This document shows, piece by piece, positions 1 to 7,506 of a stretch of 64,000 bases of DNA (positions within the stretch are counted from its first letter, which is position 1; every line of letters begins with the position of its first letter). A program made the position numbers and the translations under genes. The notes below the pieces were generated by a model. That model worked only from the letters and a program-made list of their open reading frames with translations. It was not told where the DNA came from and did no database searches. The DNA comes from Salinispirillum marinum (lineage in GTDB: Bacteria > Pseudomonadota > Gammaproteobacteria > Pseudomonadales > Natronospirillaceae): NCBI RefSeq assembly GCF_042651565.1, contig NZ_JBHSDF010000004.1, one strand, 5' to 3'.

Positions 1-220
1 TCATCTCGATTTTGTCATGACCCAGCACATAGGTCGCCGGACTTGGGAAGACCCGACAACCCCAAGCATAGATTAAGGTGTTAAGTTGCCAAAACTCGGG
101 AAAGAGTACCCAGTCTGCCGCTCGAATATCGGCCTCGTGGCGTAAAAAATGTTCGGCTTTGACGTATTGAACGCCCGGAATATGCAAAGTACGGAATGAA
201 TCGAAAGAAATGAGCTTCAT
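1..220 (-). CDS. ATP-grasp family protein, N-terminal fragment (cut by window edge)
   Basis: An open frame runs from an ATG at 218-220 to the window edge without a stop and gives 73 residues starting MKLISFDSFRTLHIPGV and ending at LGHDKIEM. This N-terminus, with the phrases AADWVLFPE and the final GHDKIEM, resembles RimK-like ATP-grasp ligases of gammaproteobacteria, in which a substrate-binding segment precedes the ATP-grasp fold. The ATP-binding and catalytic parts lie outside the window, so the substrate cannot be named. The neighbouring LysE gene starts downstream on the same strand, about 86 bases away, so it lies upstream in transcription. The family call rests on overall resemblance of a short piece. 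Confidence 0.6.
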   Translation of the reverse strand, partial: MKLISFDSFRTLHIPGVQYVKAEHFLRHEADIRAADWVLFPEFWQLNTLIYAWGCRVFPSPATYVLGHDKIEM

Positions 221-305
221 GATGCGCCATCAAAAGTGACGCGCGAATTCTACTCGTGTCCGGATGAAACAGGTAGAGGCGAGGCACAAAAATTCGCTAG
301 GTTCC

Positions 306-926
306 CTAGCTCTTACCCACCAAAAACAACCCGGCGGCTATCATCAACGATCCGGCACCTCGGTTCATGGCTCGCATGGCTTTTTCGGATTGAAAAAACC
401 GGCGTGCACCGGAAATTCCGGCCGCGATCAACATCAACCCGGCCATGAGCCCTAGCATGGTCAAGACCACCACCAAGCCAATGTCGGCCCGTGATAACCG
501 GGTCAGGTCGATGAAGGTCGGTAAAAATGCGATATAGAACAGAATCACTTTCGGGTTCGAAGCGGAAATCAGAAACCCCTGAACAAAGCTCATCAAGGCA
601 CCGGGCACGGCCTCCCCATCCTTCGAAAGGCTTTGCACCTTGATCGGTGTTGTCCACATCTTGTAGCCCAGGTAAATCAAGTAAGCGGCACCCACGAAGC
701 GAATCACCGTAAATACTTCACTCCAGTTTTCCGCAATGGCGGCCAAACCAAAACAGGCCAGAAGCAAGTATATGATGTCGCTCACCGTCATACCAAATGC
801 CAGCGGCACGCACGAGGGTATTCCCGCCGTCATGCCACGCGCCAGCAATGCGAATATCCCCGGTCCGGGGGTGATGGCAAATATAAAAATAGCGACAAAA
901 TAGGTGATCGCACTTTCAATCGACAC
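306..926 (-). CDS. LysE/RhtB family amino-acid exporter
   Basis: This 206-residue protein has the length and hydrophobic pattern of LysE/RhtB translocators, inner-membrane carriers that export amino acids or related metabolites. The family signature is visible near the N-terminus: a first membrane helix (about residues 5-25) ending in TPGPGIFALLARG, followed by alternating hydrophobic helices around 40-65, 70-90, 115-135 and 145-170, and a final helix near the C-terminus. The start at 926 is the first ATG of the frame and gives the usual MSIESAITYF beginning. Upstream lies the divergent GFA-fold gene, so the 97-base gap should hold promoters for both. The substrate cannot be read from sequence; threonine, homoserine, lysine or a non-amino-acid metabolite are all possible for this family. 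Confidence 0.88.
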   Translation of the reverse strand: MSIESAITYFVAIFIFAITPGPGIFALLARGMTAGIPSCVPLAFGMTVSDIIYLLLACFGLAAIAENWSEVFTVIRFVGAAYLIYLGYKMWTTPIKVQSLSKDGEAVPGALMSFVQGFLISASNPKVILFYIAFLPTFIDLTRLSRADIGLVVVLTMLGLMAGLMLIAAGISGARRFFQSEKAMRAMNRGAGSLMIAAGLFLVGKS

Positions 927-1023
927 GTTATTATTTCCGCGAGTGAGTGGTTGGACTATAGTCGCAAAACATTGCTTACCTCGCCAGAGCTAAGCCAATC
1001 TGTTAAGACTGAGGAGTATCCAA

Positions 1024-1413
1024 ATGTTGACGGGCAGTTGTCTTTGCGGCCAAGTGACGTATCACCTGCAGGAAGAACCCACCCAAATCGATTTATGCCA
1101 TTGCTCCGTGTGTCGCAAAGCGCATGGCTCGGTGTTGTCTGCGGGCTCTACCCTGTCGGCGACAGCGCTTCAGGTGAACACGGGTGACGACCTTTTGCGC
1201 TTTTTCGAATCCTCACCCGGCAAACGGCGTTATTTTTGTGCAAACTGTGGCACCCATCTGTTTTCGCGCATGGACAAAAGCCCTGATAAGGTGCGCCTGC
1301 GCGTTGCAACCTTAGACATCGAACCCAGTTTACCGCAGGTCAGAACCTTGCATTTAGACTCTGCTGTACAGTGGTTTCAGAACGCCGTCAGCTACAAGGT
1401 GCCGTCGGCGTAA
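1024..1413 (+). CDS. GFA-family (DUF636-like) zinc protein
   Basis: The 129-residue product is typical of the GFA fold first described in glutathione-dependent formaldehyde-activating enzyme. Zinc-binding cysteines are present: C6 and C8 (GSCLCG), C25, C27 and C30 (LCHCSVC) and C72 and C75 (FCANCG). Most proteins of this family are uncharacterised, so formaldehyde chemistry should not be assumed. A good ribosome-binding site (GAGGAG) lies about 7 bases before the ATG. The 3' end overlaps the convergent prpE gene by 26 bases (1388-1413), a tail-to-tail overlap that leaves no room for a terminator between them. Confidence 0.85.
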   Translation: MLTGSCLCGQVTYHLQEEPTQIDLCHCSVCRKAHGSVLSAGSTLSATALQVNTGDDLLRFFESSPGKRRYFCANCGTHLFSRMDKSPDKVRLRVATLDIEPSLPQVRTLHLDSAVQWFQNAVSYKVPSA

Positions 1414-3295
1414 TGCCACGTTCCCGCATCGCTTGTTCAAGTTCGTTTAGGCAACCGGGGTCGTCAATGGTAGAAGGAATTTTGTACGCTTCTCCGGCGG
1501 CCATCTGTCGCAGTAGGGCGCGTAATATTTTGCCTGACCGGGTTTTCGGCAACCGCTGTACCACCATGGCATCGTGAAAGCAGGCTACAGCACCGATGTC
1601 ATGGCGAATTTGCGCCACGATTTCCGCCGTGAGAGAGGCCTCCGAGGCGTCCACGCCGTCTTTCAGAACCACCAAACCTAGGGGTTTTTGGCCTTTGAGG
1701 TCGTCTGGTATACCAATCACCGCGCATTCCGCCACGTTGGGGTTGGCCGCCACAATTTCTTCCATCTCGCCAGTGGATAAGCGATGCCCCGCCACATTGA
1801 TCACATCATCAATGCGGCCCATGATGAACACATAGCCGTCGTTGTCGACGTAACCGCCATCACCGGTAAGATAATAGCCGGGGTAGGTATTTAAATAGCC
1901 TCGTACAAAACGTTCGTGGTCTTGCCATAAGGTTGCCAAACAGCCCGGTGGTAAGGGGAGCTTTAAGGCAATAGCACCTTGCTGACCGTTGGCGACGGGC
2001 TGACCTGCTTCGTCCAAAATCGTCACCGCGTAACCGGGTACGGGTAGCGTTGATGAGCCCGGCTTGGTGGGCTTGGCTTCCAGTCCCATTAGGTTAGCGC
2101 ATACCGGCCAGCCGGTTTCAGTTTGCCACCAATGGTCAATCACTGGCTTTTGCGTGCGGTCTTTTAACCACTCATAGGTGGCCGGGTCCAAACGCTCGCC
2201 CGCCACAAACACATACGCCAGGGCTGATAAATCATAATGCGCCATACCGGTGGCGTGCGGGTCTTCTTTCTTGATGGCACGAAAGGCGGTGGGTGCGGCA
2301 AACAGAACTTTAACGCGGTATTCAGCGCACACCCGCCAGAAGGCGCTGGCATCCGGTGTACGAATCGGCTTGCCTTCATACAGCACCGTACTGCATCCGG
2401 CAATCAATGGCCCATAGACGATGAAGGAATGCCCCACCACCCAGCCGATATCGGACGCCGCCCAGAACACCTCGCCGGGGGCCATGTCATATACCGCCCG
2501 CATGGCATAATTCAACGCCACCGCGTGCCCACCATGGTCGCGCTGTACGCCCTTGGGTTTGCCCGTAGTGCCGGAGGTATACAGAATATATAGCGGGTCT
2601 GTGCCGTTAACCGCAGTGCAGGGTACGGGCTTTGCTTGTTTAACGGCCTGATGCCAGTCGATATCCCTTTGTGGTTGAAGCGTAGCGGCACATTGCGGGC
2701 GTTGGACCACGACGCAATGGTTCGGCACATGGTGGCTTTGCTCCAGAGCCTCATCCAGTAACGGCTTGTAGGGAATGATCTTGTCGACTTCGATTCCACA
2801 AGATGCGCTCACCACGACCTTGGGCTTGGCATCATCAATCCTGACCGCGAGTTCATGTGGCGCGAAGCCACCAAACACCACAGAGTGGATGGCACCCAAA
2901 CGTGCGACCGCCAACATGGCGACCACCGCTTCTGGAATCATCGGCATATACAAGACGACGGTATCGCCTTTTTCCACGCCCAGATCCGACAATACACCGG
3001 CAAAGCGGGCTGTATCGTCCAACAATTCGTGATAAGTAATAGCGCATTTTTGTTGTGTGACAGGGGAGTCATAGTAAATGGCAACTCGGTCACCGTGCCC
3101 TTGCCCTACATGATGATCTAAGGCGAGATAACAAGTATTTAATTCCCCATCGGCAAACCATCGGTCTATGCCATGTTCATCTTTGGTCAGAACGCGTTGT
3201 GGTGTTTTGAACCATGCAAGGTGAGCAGCTTGAGCGTCCCAGAACAGTTCAGGTTGCTGTTGCGACAGGTCATATTGGTCGGTGTAAGTTTTCAT
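1388..3295 (-). CDS. prpE: Propionyl-CoA synthetase (acetyl-CoA synthetase family)
   Basis: A 635-residue cytoplasmic AMP-forming ligase that activates propionate (and more weakly acetate) to the CoA thioester. The adenylate-forming P-loop-like motif YTSGTTGKPKGV is at residues 239-250, followed by the TGDGG core motif; the lysine that completes adenylation is K589 in TRSGKILR, the residue acetylated for control in this family. The N-terminus with ELNTCYLALDHHV matches PrpE rather than a fatty-acyl ligase. The length is normal for the family. No prpBCD genes are next to it, so it stands alone here. Upstream are two GTCGACAAT palindromes that could be operators. Acetyl-CoA synthetase is the main alternative, but the N-terminal sequence favours PrpE. 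Confidence 0.88.
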   Translation of the reverse strand: MKTYTDQYDLSQQQPELFWDAQAAHLAWFKTPQRVLTKDEHGIDRWFADGELNTCYLALDHHVGQGHGDRVAIYYDSPVTQQKCAITYHELLDDTARFAGVLSDLGVEKGDTVVLYMPMIPEAVVAMLAVARLGAIHSVVFGGFAPHELAVRIDDAKPKVVVSASCGIEVDKIIPYKPLLDEALEQSHHVPNHCVVVQRPQCAATLQPQRDIDWHQAVKQAKPVPCTAVNGTDPLYILYTSGTTGKPKGVQRDHGGHAVALNYAMRAVYDMAPGEVFWAASDIGWVVGHSFIVYGPLIAGCSTVLYEGKPIRTPDASAFWRVCAEYRVKVLFAAPTAFRAIKKEDPHATGMAHYDLSALAYVFVAGERLDPATYEWLKDRTQKPVIDHWWQTETGWPVCANLMGLEAKPTKPGSSTLPVPGYAVTILDEAGQPVANGQQGAIALKLPLPPGCLATLWQDHERFVRGYLNTYPGYYLTGDGGYVDNDGYVFIMGRIDDVINVAGHRLSTGEMEEIVAANPNVAECAVIGIPDDLKGQKPLGLVVLKDGVDASEASLTAEIVAQIRHDIGAVACFHDAMVVQRLPKTRSGKILRALLRQMAAGEAYKIPSTIDDPGCLNELEQAMRERGITPTAPCS

Positions 3296-3348
3296 GGTAA
3301 GCGCCTAGTTGAGTGCGTAACAGGCCCCAATGGATGGTCGTTGTTGTT

Positions 3349-3445
3349 ATTGTCGACAATCTTTGGGCGGCTAGTCTGTAATTGAGGTCTATTCTAGGCT
3401 TTGGTTGGTGTTTTTTCTCTACGACAATTGTCTAATGTCGACAAT
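3349..3445 (-). promoter_or_regulatory. Two GTCGACAAT palindromes upstream of prpE, candidate operators
   Basis: ATTGTCGACAAT at 3349-3360 is a perfect 12-bp palindrome, and AATGTCGACAAT at 3434-3445 is the same word with one mismatch, starting 85 bases further out. A third palindrome, GACAATTGTC, is at 3423-3432. The first lies 54 bases upstream of the prpE start. From memory, palindromes of this GTCGAC-centred type have been proposed as sites of GntR-type propionate regulators in gammaproteobacteria; no such regulator is encoded in the window. The pairing and spacing are seen; the regulator is inferred. Confidence 0.5.
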
Positions 3446-3498
3446 ATTGTGCTTTTACGTTTTGGAGTCAGATCCCCTTTTATGCGGATGTCGTGGTC

Positions 3499-3662
3499 CT
3501 AGGAGCGCGGCCCTCCGTGCGAAGGATTCGGCCAGAGGGCTGGCCTCCTACAAAAGTGTATCCGATCCGTAGGAGCACGGCCCACCGCGCGAACAATCGG
3601 CCAGGGGGCTGGCCTCTTTCAAAAGTGTATCCGATCCGTAGGAGCGCGGCCCTCCGCGCGAA
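3499..3662. repeat. REPIN/REP cluster left of the RAYT gene
   Basis: There are two head-to-head REP pairs (REPINs), at about 3499-3551 and 3569-3620, and a single REP at 3638-3662. Each REP has the form GTAGGA, 6-bp stem, CCCY loop, complementary stem, GAA. The inner REPs use stem GCGCGG/CCGCGC and the outer, inverted ones GGCCAG/CTGGCC. The units repeat with a 69-bp period, including the spacer AAAAGTGTATCCGATCC after each REPIN. Some heads are degenerate (CTAGGAG, and CTCTTTC for CTCCTAC). Confidence 0.88.
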
Positions 3663-3738
3663 GGACTACCCCTGTGGTGAGTACCATCAATAGCACCTTT
3701 GCAGCAAAATAACCTATTTAAAGTTATGGAAAAAAGTC

Positions 3739-4173
3739 ATGCAATTCCATGGACGAAATCTGCGTAAAGGCCGTTTCTCCGCGCCTAATTACATATATCA
3801 CGTTACAGCAACGACCAAGAATCGTAATCCTGTTTTTTCAGATTTTTATGCCGCTCGCACGATCATTCAGACGTTAAAGCAGGAAGATGTGTTGTCCAGC
3901 ACATTAACACTGTCATTTGTCGTCATGCCTGACCATCTGCATTGGTTGTTTGTGCTCCAAAATGGGGAGCTATCAAACATAGTTCGGCGAGTAAAGTCAG
4001 TGACGTCGAAAAAGCTAGGCGTTGCTATCTGGCAGAATGGCTTCTATGACCACGCTATTCGTGCAGAAGAAGACTTGATAGGCACCGCACGTTATATTGT
4101 GGCCAACGCTCTTAGGTCGAAGTTAGTTGAGCAAATAGGCGACTATCCGCATTGGGATTGTATTTGGTTGTAA
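3739..4173 (+). CDS. REP-associated tyrosine transposase (RAYT, IS200/IS605-related HUH enzyme)
   Basis: This 144-residue Y1-type transposase belongs to the TnpA-REP family, single-strand DNA endonucleases domesticated to mobilise or process REP sequences. The histidine pair of the HUH metal site is HLH at residues 66-68 in the phrase VVMPDHLHWLF. The C-terminal phrase GFYDHAIRAEEDL followed by ARYIVANALR is where the family carries its catalytic tyrosine (Y119 is the likely one). The gene lies between two clusters of REPINs whose heads begin GTAG, the tetranucleotide that such enzymes are known to recognise next to REP hairpins. That arrangement is the classic single-copy RAYT locus rather than a mobile insertion sequence with its own ends. 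The start at 3739 follows GGAAAAAAG at a workable distance. The frame is intact and the length close to family norm, so it is probably active. Confidence 0.9.
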   Translation: MQFHGRNLRKGRFSAPNYIYHVTATTKNRNPVFSDFYAARTIIQTLKQEDVLSSTLTLSFVVMPDHLHWLFVLQNGELSNIVRRVKSVTSKKLGVAIWQNGFYDHAIRAEEDLIGTARYIVANALRSKLVEQIGDYPHWDCIWL

Positions 4174-4184
4174 TATCACTTTTC

Positions 4185-4352
4185 TCGCGCGAACAATCGG
4201 CCAGAGGGCTGGCCTCCTACAGCGAATCTTAGTCGTAGGAGCGCGGCCCTCCGCGCGAATAATCGGCCAGGGGGCTGGTCTCCTACAGCGAGTCGTAGTC
4301 GTAGGAGCGCGGTCTTCCGCGCGAACAATCGGCCAGAGGGCTGGCCTCCTAC
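4185..4352. repeat. REPIN cluster right of the RAYT gene
   Basis: A truncated REPIN at about 4185-4220 keeps the end of a GCGC-type REP and a complete inverted GGCCAG-type REP. Two complete REPINs follow at 4235-4286 and 4301-4352, with period 66 and a nearly identical spacer. The last ends 66 bases before the chosen start of the next gene. Stem changes such as GGTCTTCC in place of GGCCCTCC show some decay. Confidence 0.88.
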
Positions 4353-4418
4353 AGGTGTTTCGGCATGACTTACAGTTTGTTAACATCGCTGCAAGATTTT
4401 CATCGTAGGCTGCTCTCG

Positions 4419-4949
4419 ATGCCATATCGCAGTGTTCAATATGTATCGTTCTTGGTGTTTCATACTGTGTTGTTGTTCGGCGTGGCCCAAGCGCAAACAC
4501 CCCAAGAGACCTATGCCAGTGTTGCGAACCCCTCGATCTCGGCCTGTCGGGTTGGTGCACCAGTGTTTAAATTCACGGAACTCAATTCGCCCATGTCGCG
4601 GATTTACTGGGATTTCATGAGCATTGATGGCACACAAGTCGTACCGGACACTTTGTTATGTCATGCGGCAGACATCGCTGCCTTGCGCTTTGTACATGAA
4701 ACCTATGACACGCTAGAAGCCGAATTGGCAACCGGTTTCGGGCGCTACAGCGCTGATCTATTGAATATATTGTCGTGCGAGCCAGCAGCGCAGCGCGAAA
4801 TTTTGTCGGCGGTACGGCGTGACTTCGCACCGATCATGCTGGCTGACGACTACGCTGAGCTACCCGCTGCTAACAAATCTGCTCAATTATTCAGCGTGGT
4901 TCTGCGCCAAATTTCCGAACCATTCAGTGCGCAATGTGAGTATTCATAG
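4419..4949 (+). CDS. Periplasmic DUF3015-like protein of unknown function
   Basis: I chose the ATG at 4419 because it begins a clear signal peptide (MPYRSVQYVSFLVFHTVLLF, cleavage likely after AQA), giving 176 residues; a longer frame from 4365 would place 18 residues in front of it. The C-terminal half, with LRFVHETYDTLEAELATGFG followed by a short linker, LLNILSCEP and a helical tail ending in a cysteine, resembles the DUF3015 domain, in which a conserved helix precedes a stretch ending in LLGC. No catalytic residues are known. It is followed directly by a DUF4105 gene and a lipoprotein gene on the same strand, and I recall DUF3015 and DUF4105 genes being neighbours elsewhere, which supports the call and suggests a shared envelope role. 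Confidence 0.6.
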   Translation: MPYRSVQYVSFLVFHTVLLFGVAQAQTPQETYASVANPSISACRVGAPVFKFTELNSPMSRIYWDFMSIDGTQVVPDTLLCHAADIAALRFVHETYDTLEAELATGFGRYSADLLNILSCEPAAQREILSAVRRDFAPIMLADDYAELPAANKSAQLFSVVLRQISEPFSAQCEYS

Positions 4950-4950
4950 C

Positions 4951-6861
4951 GTGAATCAGGTGGCAATCAAACGTCTTACTGGCGCAATAGGGTGGTTTGT
5001 TTGTTTGGGTCTGGTCATTATTTCTAGCCCGCAGGCCGCACAGAACGCCACAGTAGAGCGGTTTTGGCAAGAGGCCCAACGGGCAGAACTCTTTCACACC
5101 CCCATGTGGCACAAGTTGGTGTATTACCAACCCCAGGGTTTTGGTCGGGGCTACAGCAGCGACATCAATTCCGCCGGGTTCTTTCTTTCCCCGCAAGGCG
5201 AACATGACCCTGCGGCCGAACTGCAGGCGTTAATCGCGGGTGTTCTTGCGCCCGTCGACGGTTTTCAACCGGAACAGCACGCCCAATGTCGCTTCCCCGC
5301 GCGCTTTACGTGGTTGCAGCAACAGCTCGATTTCTCAACGGTAACCTTACCGACCCCGGCGTGTGAAGACTACGCCGCCTGGCGCGTAAACGAACAAATA
5401 GATTCGGTCAGCCTGATATGGGCCAATGGCTACTTGGGCAACCCATCGTCGTTTTATGGTCATGTGTTGTTGAAACTGAATTATGCGAGTTCCGACCCGG
5501 ACAGCATCTTAGGCACCACAGTAAACTTCGGTGTTGATTTACCCAACAACGAAACACCTGCCGTATTTGTATGGCGCGGGCTGGTGGGCAAATACAACGC
5601 GGTTTTTGCGTATTCGCGGTTTCATCAAAACAGCTTGTTGTACGGCGAAATGCAGCAACGTGATCTGTGGGAATACCGTTTGAATTTTCCGCAAGATAAA
5701 GTGGATTTTATTGTGGCCCACACATGGGAGCTGCTAGGCCAAGAGTTCGTATACTATTTTGCCAGTGAGAACTGTGCTTATCGCACGGCACAGGTGTTGG
5801 ATTTGGTCTTGGACGAGCCACTGGGCAACCAGATAAAACCTTGGACGCTGCCACACGATATCTTCAATAATTTGATGGACCAGCGCCTGAATGGCGAGCC
5901 GGTTGTGCAAGCCGTCCGTTATATTCCAGCCGGACAATCGCGTTTTACCGAACTGTACGAAGCGCTGTCAAAAGAGCAACAACGCGCTGTAGCCCAACAT
6001 ATTGCCGCGCCGGTGCGTAACAAACCGATGATCACCCGACCTACCGATGCAGAACACATCGACGTTTTAGATACCTTGCTTGAATACTACGGGTTCTATT
6101 ATGCGCTGCACGGCACGCCAGAAGAACTGAGTGAGGTGCGTCGCCCGTTGGTACAGCAACGGTTAGCCTTCGCACCGTCGCCGCCCCGGCAATTTCTGCG
6201 CGATCAACAACCGCCTCATGCCGGACAATTCCCCAGCCTGTTGCAGGCGGCTGTGTTCGGCAATGATGTCATCGGTACCGGCGTGACCGGGCGCTTCCGG
6301 CTGTCGTACTTCGACCATCTTGCCCCCGCACAGGGACGCCTACCTTTCATGCACATGGCCATGTTCGATCTGTCCGTCGCCGCCACGGAAAATGACATTT
6401 GGTTAAAACGTTTTGACTTGGTGCATATCGAGGCCCTGAACCTGTCCCGAACCGGGCAGCCGGGAGACGGTGGTTTAGCTTGGAAGGTACGATTGGGTGC
6501 CGAACAAGCGGACCTAAGCTGCAACGATTGCTTGCAAGGGTTTGCGGAAGGTGGCTTGGGCAAGGGTTTGGCAATGGGCAGCGATAGCGCGGTTTATTCA
6601 ATGTTTGAAGGGCGTATCAACAATGGTGACAAAGGCCCCGTTTCCGGCACGGCCCGTTTGGGCGCGATAGTGGGTGTGCAGTCCTGGTGGAAATTGCATC
6701 TGGATGCTGGATATCGCTACCACGTTGCTGCCGATGTAGATGCAGAACCCATGCTCGCCGGGCGGTTGCGGTTGGGTACCGGACGGCGCTGGGATGTCGT
6801 ACTCAGCGCAGAAGAACATCAAGCAAGAGAAATGAAGGTGGCATTCAGTGCACATTGGTAA
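4951..6861 (+). CDS. DUF4105 / Lnb N-terminal periplasmic domain protein
   Basis: A large envelope protein of about 636 residues. The DUF4105 (Lnb-N) core is recognisable from SFYGHVLLKLNY and, about 100 residues later, ENCAYRTAQVLDLVL, the pair of motifs with the conserved His and Cys that suggests a papain-like (NlpC/P60-related) fold. An N-terminal hydrophobic stretch (GWFVCLGLVIIS) looks like a signal peptide. The open frame extends back to 4819, but that stretch overlaps the previous gene. GTG codons at 4936, 4951 and 4960 are plausible starts, and 4951 sits one base after the upstream stop, which suits translational coupling. The C-terminal third (from about residue 440) looks like alternating beta strands and could be an outer-membrane barrel. 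Function is unknown; involvement in lipoprotein or cell-wall remodelling is speculation. Confidence 0.8.
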   Translation: MNQVAIKRLTGAIGWFVCLGLVIISSPQAAQNATVERFWQEAQRAELFHTPMWHKLVYYQPQGFGRGYSSDINSAGFFLSPQGEHDPAAELQALIAGVLAPVDGFQPEQHAQCRFPARFTWLQQQLDFSTVTLPTPACEDYAAWRVNEQIDSVSLIWANGYLGNPSSFYGHVLLKLNYASSDPDSILGTTVNFGVDLPNNETPAVFVWRGLVGKYNAVFAYSRFHQNSLLYGEMQQRDLWEYRLNFPQDKVDFIVAHTWELLGQEFVYYFASENCAYRTAQVLDLVLDEPLGNQIKPWTLPHDIFNNLMDQRLNGEPVVQAVRYIPAGQSRFTELYEALSKEQQRAVAQHIAAPVRNKPMITRPTDAEHIDVLDTLLEYYGFYYALHGTPEELSEVRRPLVQQRLAFAPSPPRQFLRDQQPPHAGQFPSLLQAAVFGNDVIGTGVTGRFRLSYFDHLAPAQGRLPFMHMAMFDLSVAATENDIWLKRFDLVHIEALNLSRTGQPGDGGLAWKVRLGAEQADLSCNDCLQGFAEGGLGKGLAMGSDSAVYSMFEGRINNGDKGPVSGTARLGAIVGVQSWWKLHLDAGYRYHVAADVDAEPMLAGRLRLGTGRRWDVVLSAEEHQAREMKVAFSAHW

Positions 6862-7357
6862 GTGGATCTCGGTTTTGGCCTGTTTAGCGCTAGCGGCCTG
6901 TGCGGCAGTGTCGCAAGACGGTGATACAAAACCCATTGTCGCCATGGCCGACGACGCTTGGCAGCTCGAAATCCGGCGCCGAGATAACAGTGTGGTTTAC
7001 CGCTTGGACTTACCTGCCGATGGGCAGTGGTGCATGGGATGGAATCACTCCGTGGCAGGGTTCCCGGTTACCGACTGCTACGGTGTCCATGAAGGACAAT
7101 TGCGTTTGGAGAACAGTCATCAGCCGGATTTTGCCGCCGGTTTAGGGCATATCGAGGGGCGTGGGCGCATGGAATCCGATGGGGCTGGCGGGTACAACAT
7201 TGTGGATATCAACGAACCCGTGCCCGGCAACGCGTATTTTTTGCGCGTGGGTGCTCTGGCCGTCAATCATCGTATTTTGCTAGAAGACCAAGTTTATAGC
7301 CTCAGTGAACGGGCCGCCGGTGAACGGGTGTTGATTCGGTTGGTGCGTTCGGAATAG
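6848..7357 (+). CDS. Small lipoprotein of unknown function
   Basis: The 169-residue product begins with a GTG at 6848 and overlaps the DUF4105 gene by 14 bases, so the two are almost certainly co-translated; AAGGTG at 6835-6840 is a plausible ribosome site. A lipobox is visible (LACLALAACAAV, lipidated Cys about residue 18), and the residue after it is Ala, consistent with outer-membrane sorting. The mature part is beta-rich with two cysteines (WCMGWNH and TDCYGVHEG). I do not recognise the family. Its position suggests it works with the DUF3015/DUF4105 pair. Confidence 0.75.
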   Translation: MHIGKWISVLACLALAACAAVSQDGDTKPIVAMADDAWQLEIRRRDNSVVYRLDLPADGQWCMGWNHSVAGFPVTDCYGVHEGQLRLENSHQPDFAAGLGHIEGRGRMESDGAGGYNIVDINEPVPGNAYFLRVGALAVNHRILLEDQVYSLSERAAGERVLIRLVRSE

Positions 7358-7375
7358 GCATAAATAACCGTCTAG

Positions 7376-7445
7376 GGCTTTCGGGGTATGCCTACAGCGC
7401 TCCACGGCAGGCCGGGAGTCGCGCTTTTAGGCATACGCCCTACGC
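7376..7445. other. Long inverted repeat between convergent genes, possible bidirectional terminator
   Basis: GTATGCCTA at 7386-7394 pairs perfectly with TAGGCATAC at 7428-7436; flanking G and C runs extend the stem with one mismatch, and an inner AGCGC/GCGCT pair (7396-7400, 7421-7425) adds a second stem. It lies between the plus-strand lipoprotein gene and the minus-strand RND gene, where a two-way terminator would be expected, but there is no clear T-run on either side. The structure does not match the REP family of this window. Confidence 0.5.
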
Positions 7446-7506
7446 CCTTTGCAACGCCGTTGCACAATCTCCGAACAACAGGACTATGATGAGAAGGAGA
7501 GATGCC

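Noticed and set aside
3739..4173. Complete IS200/IS605 insertion sequence
   Set aside because: There are no accompanying tnpB or subterminal end hairpins of that type; the flanks are REPINs, which fits a resident RAYT gene.
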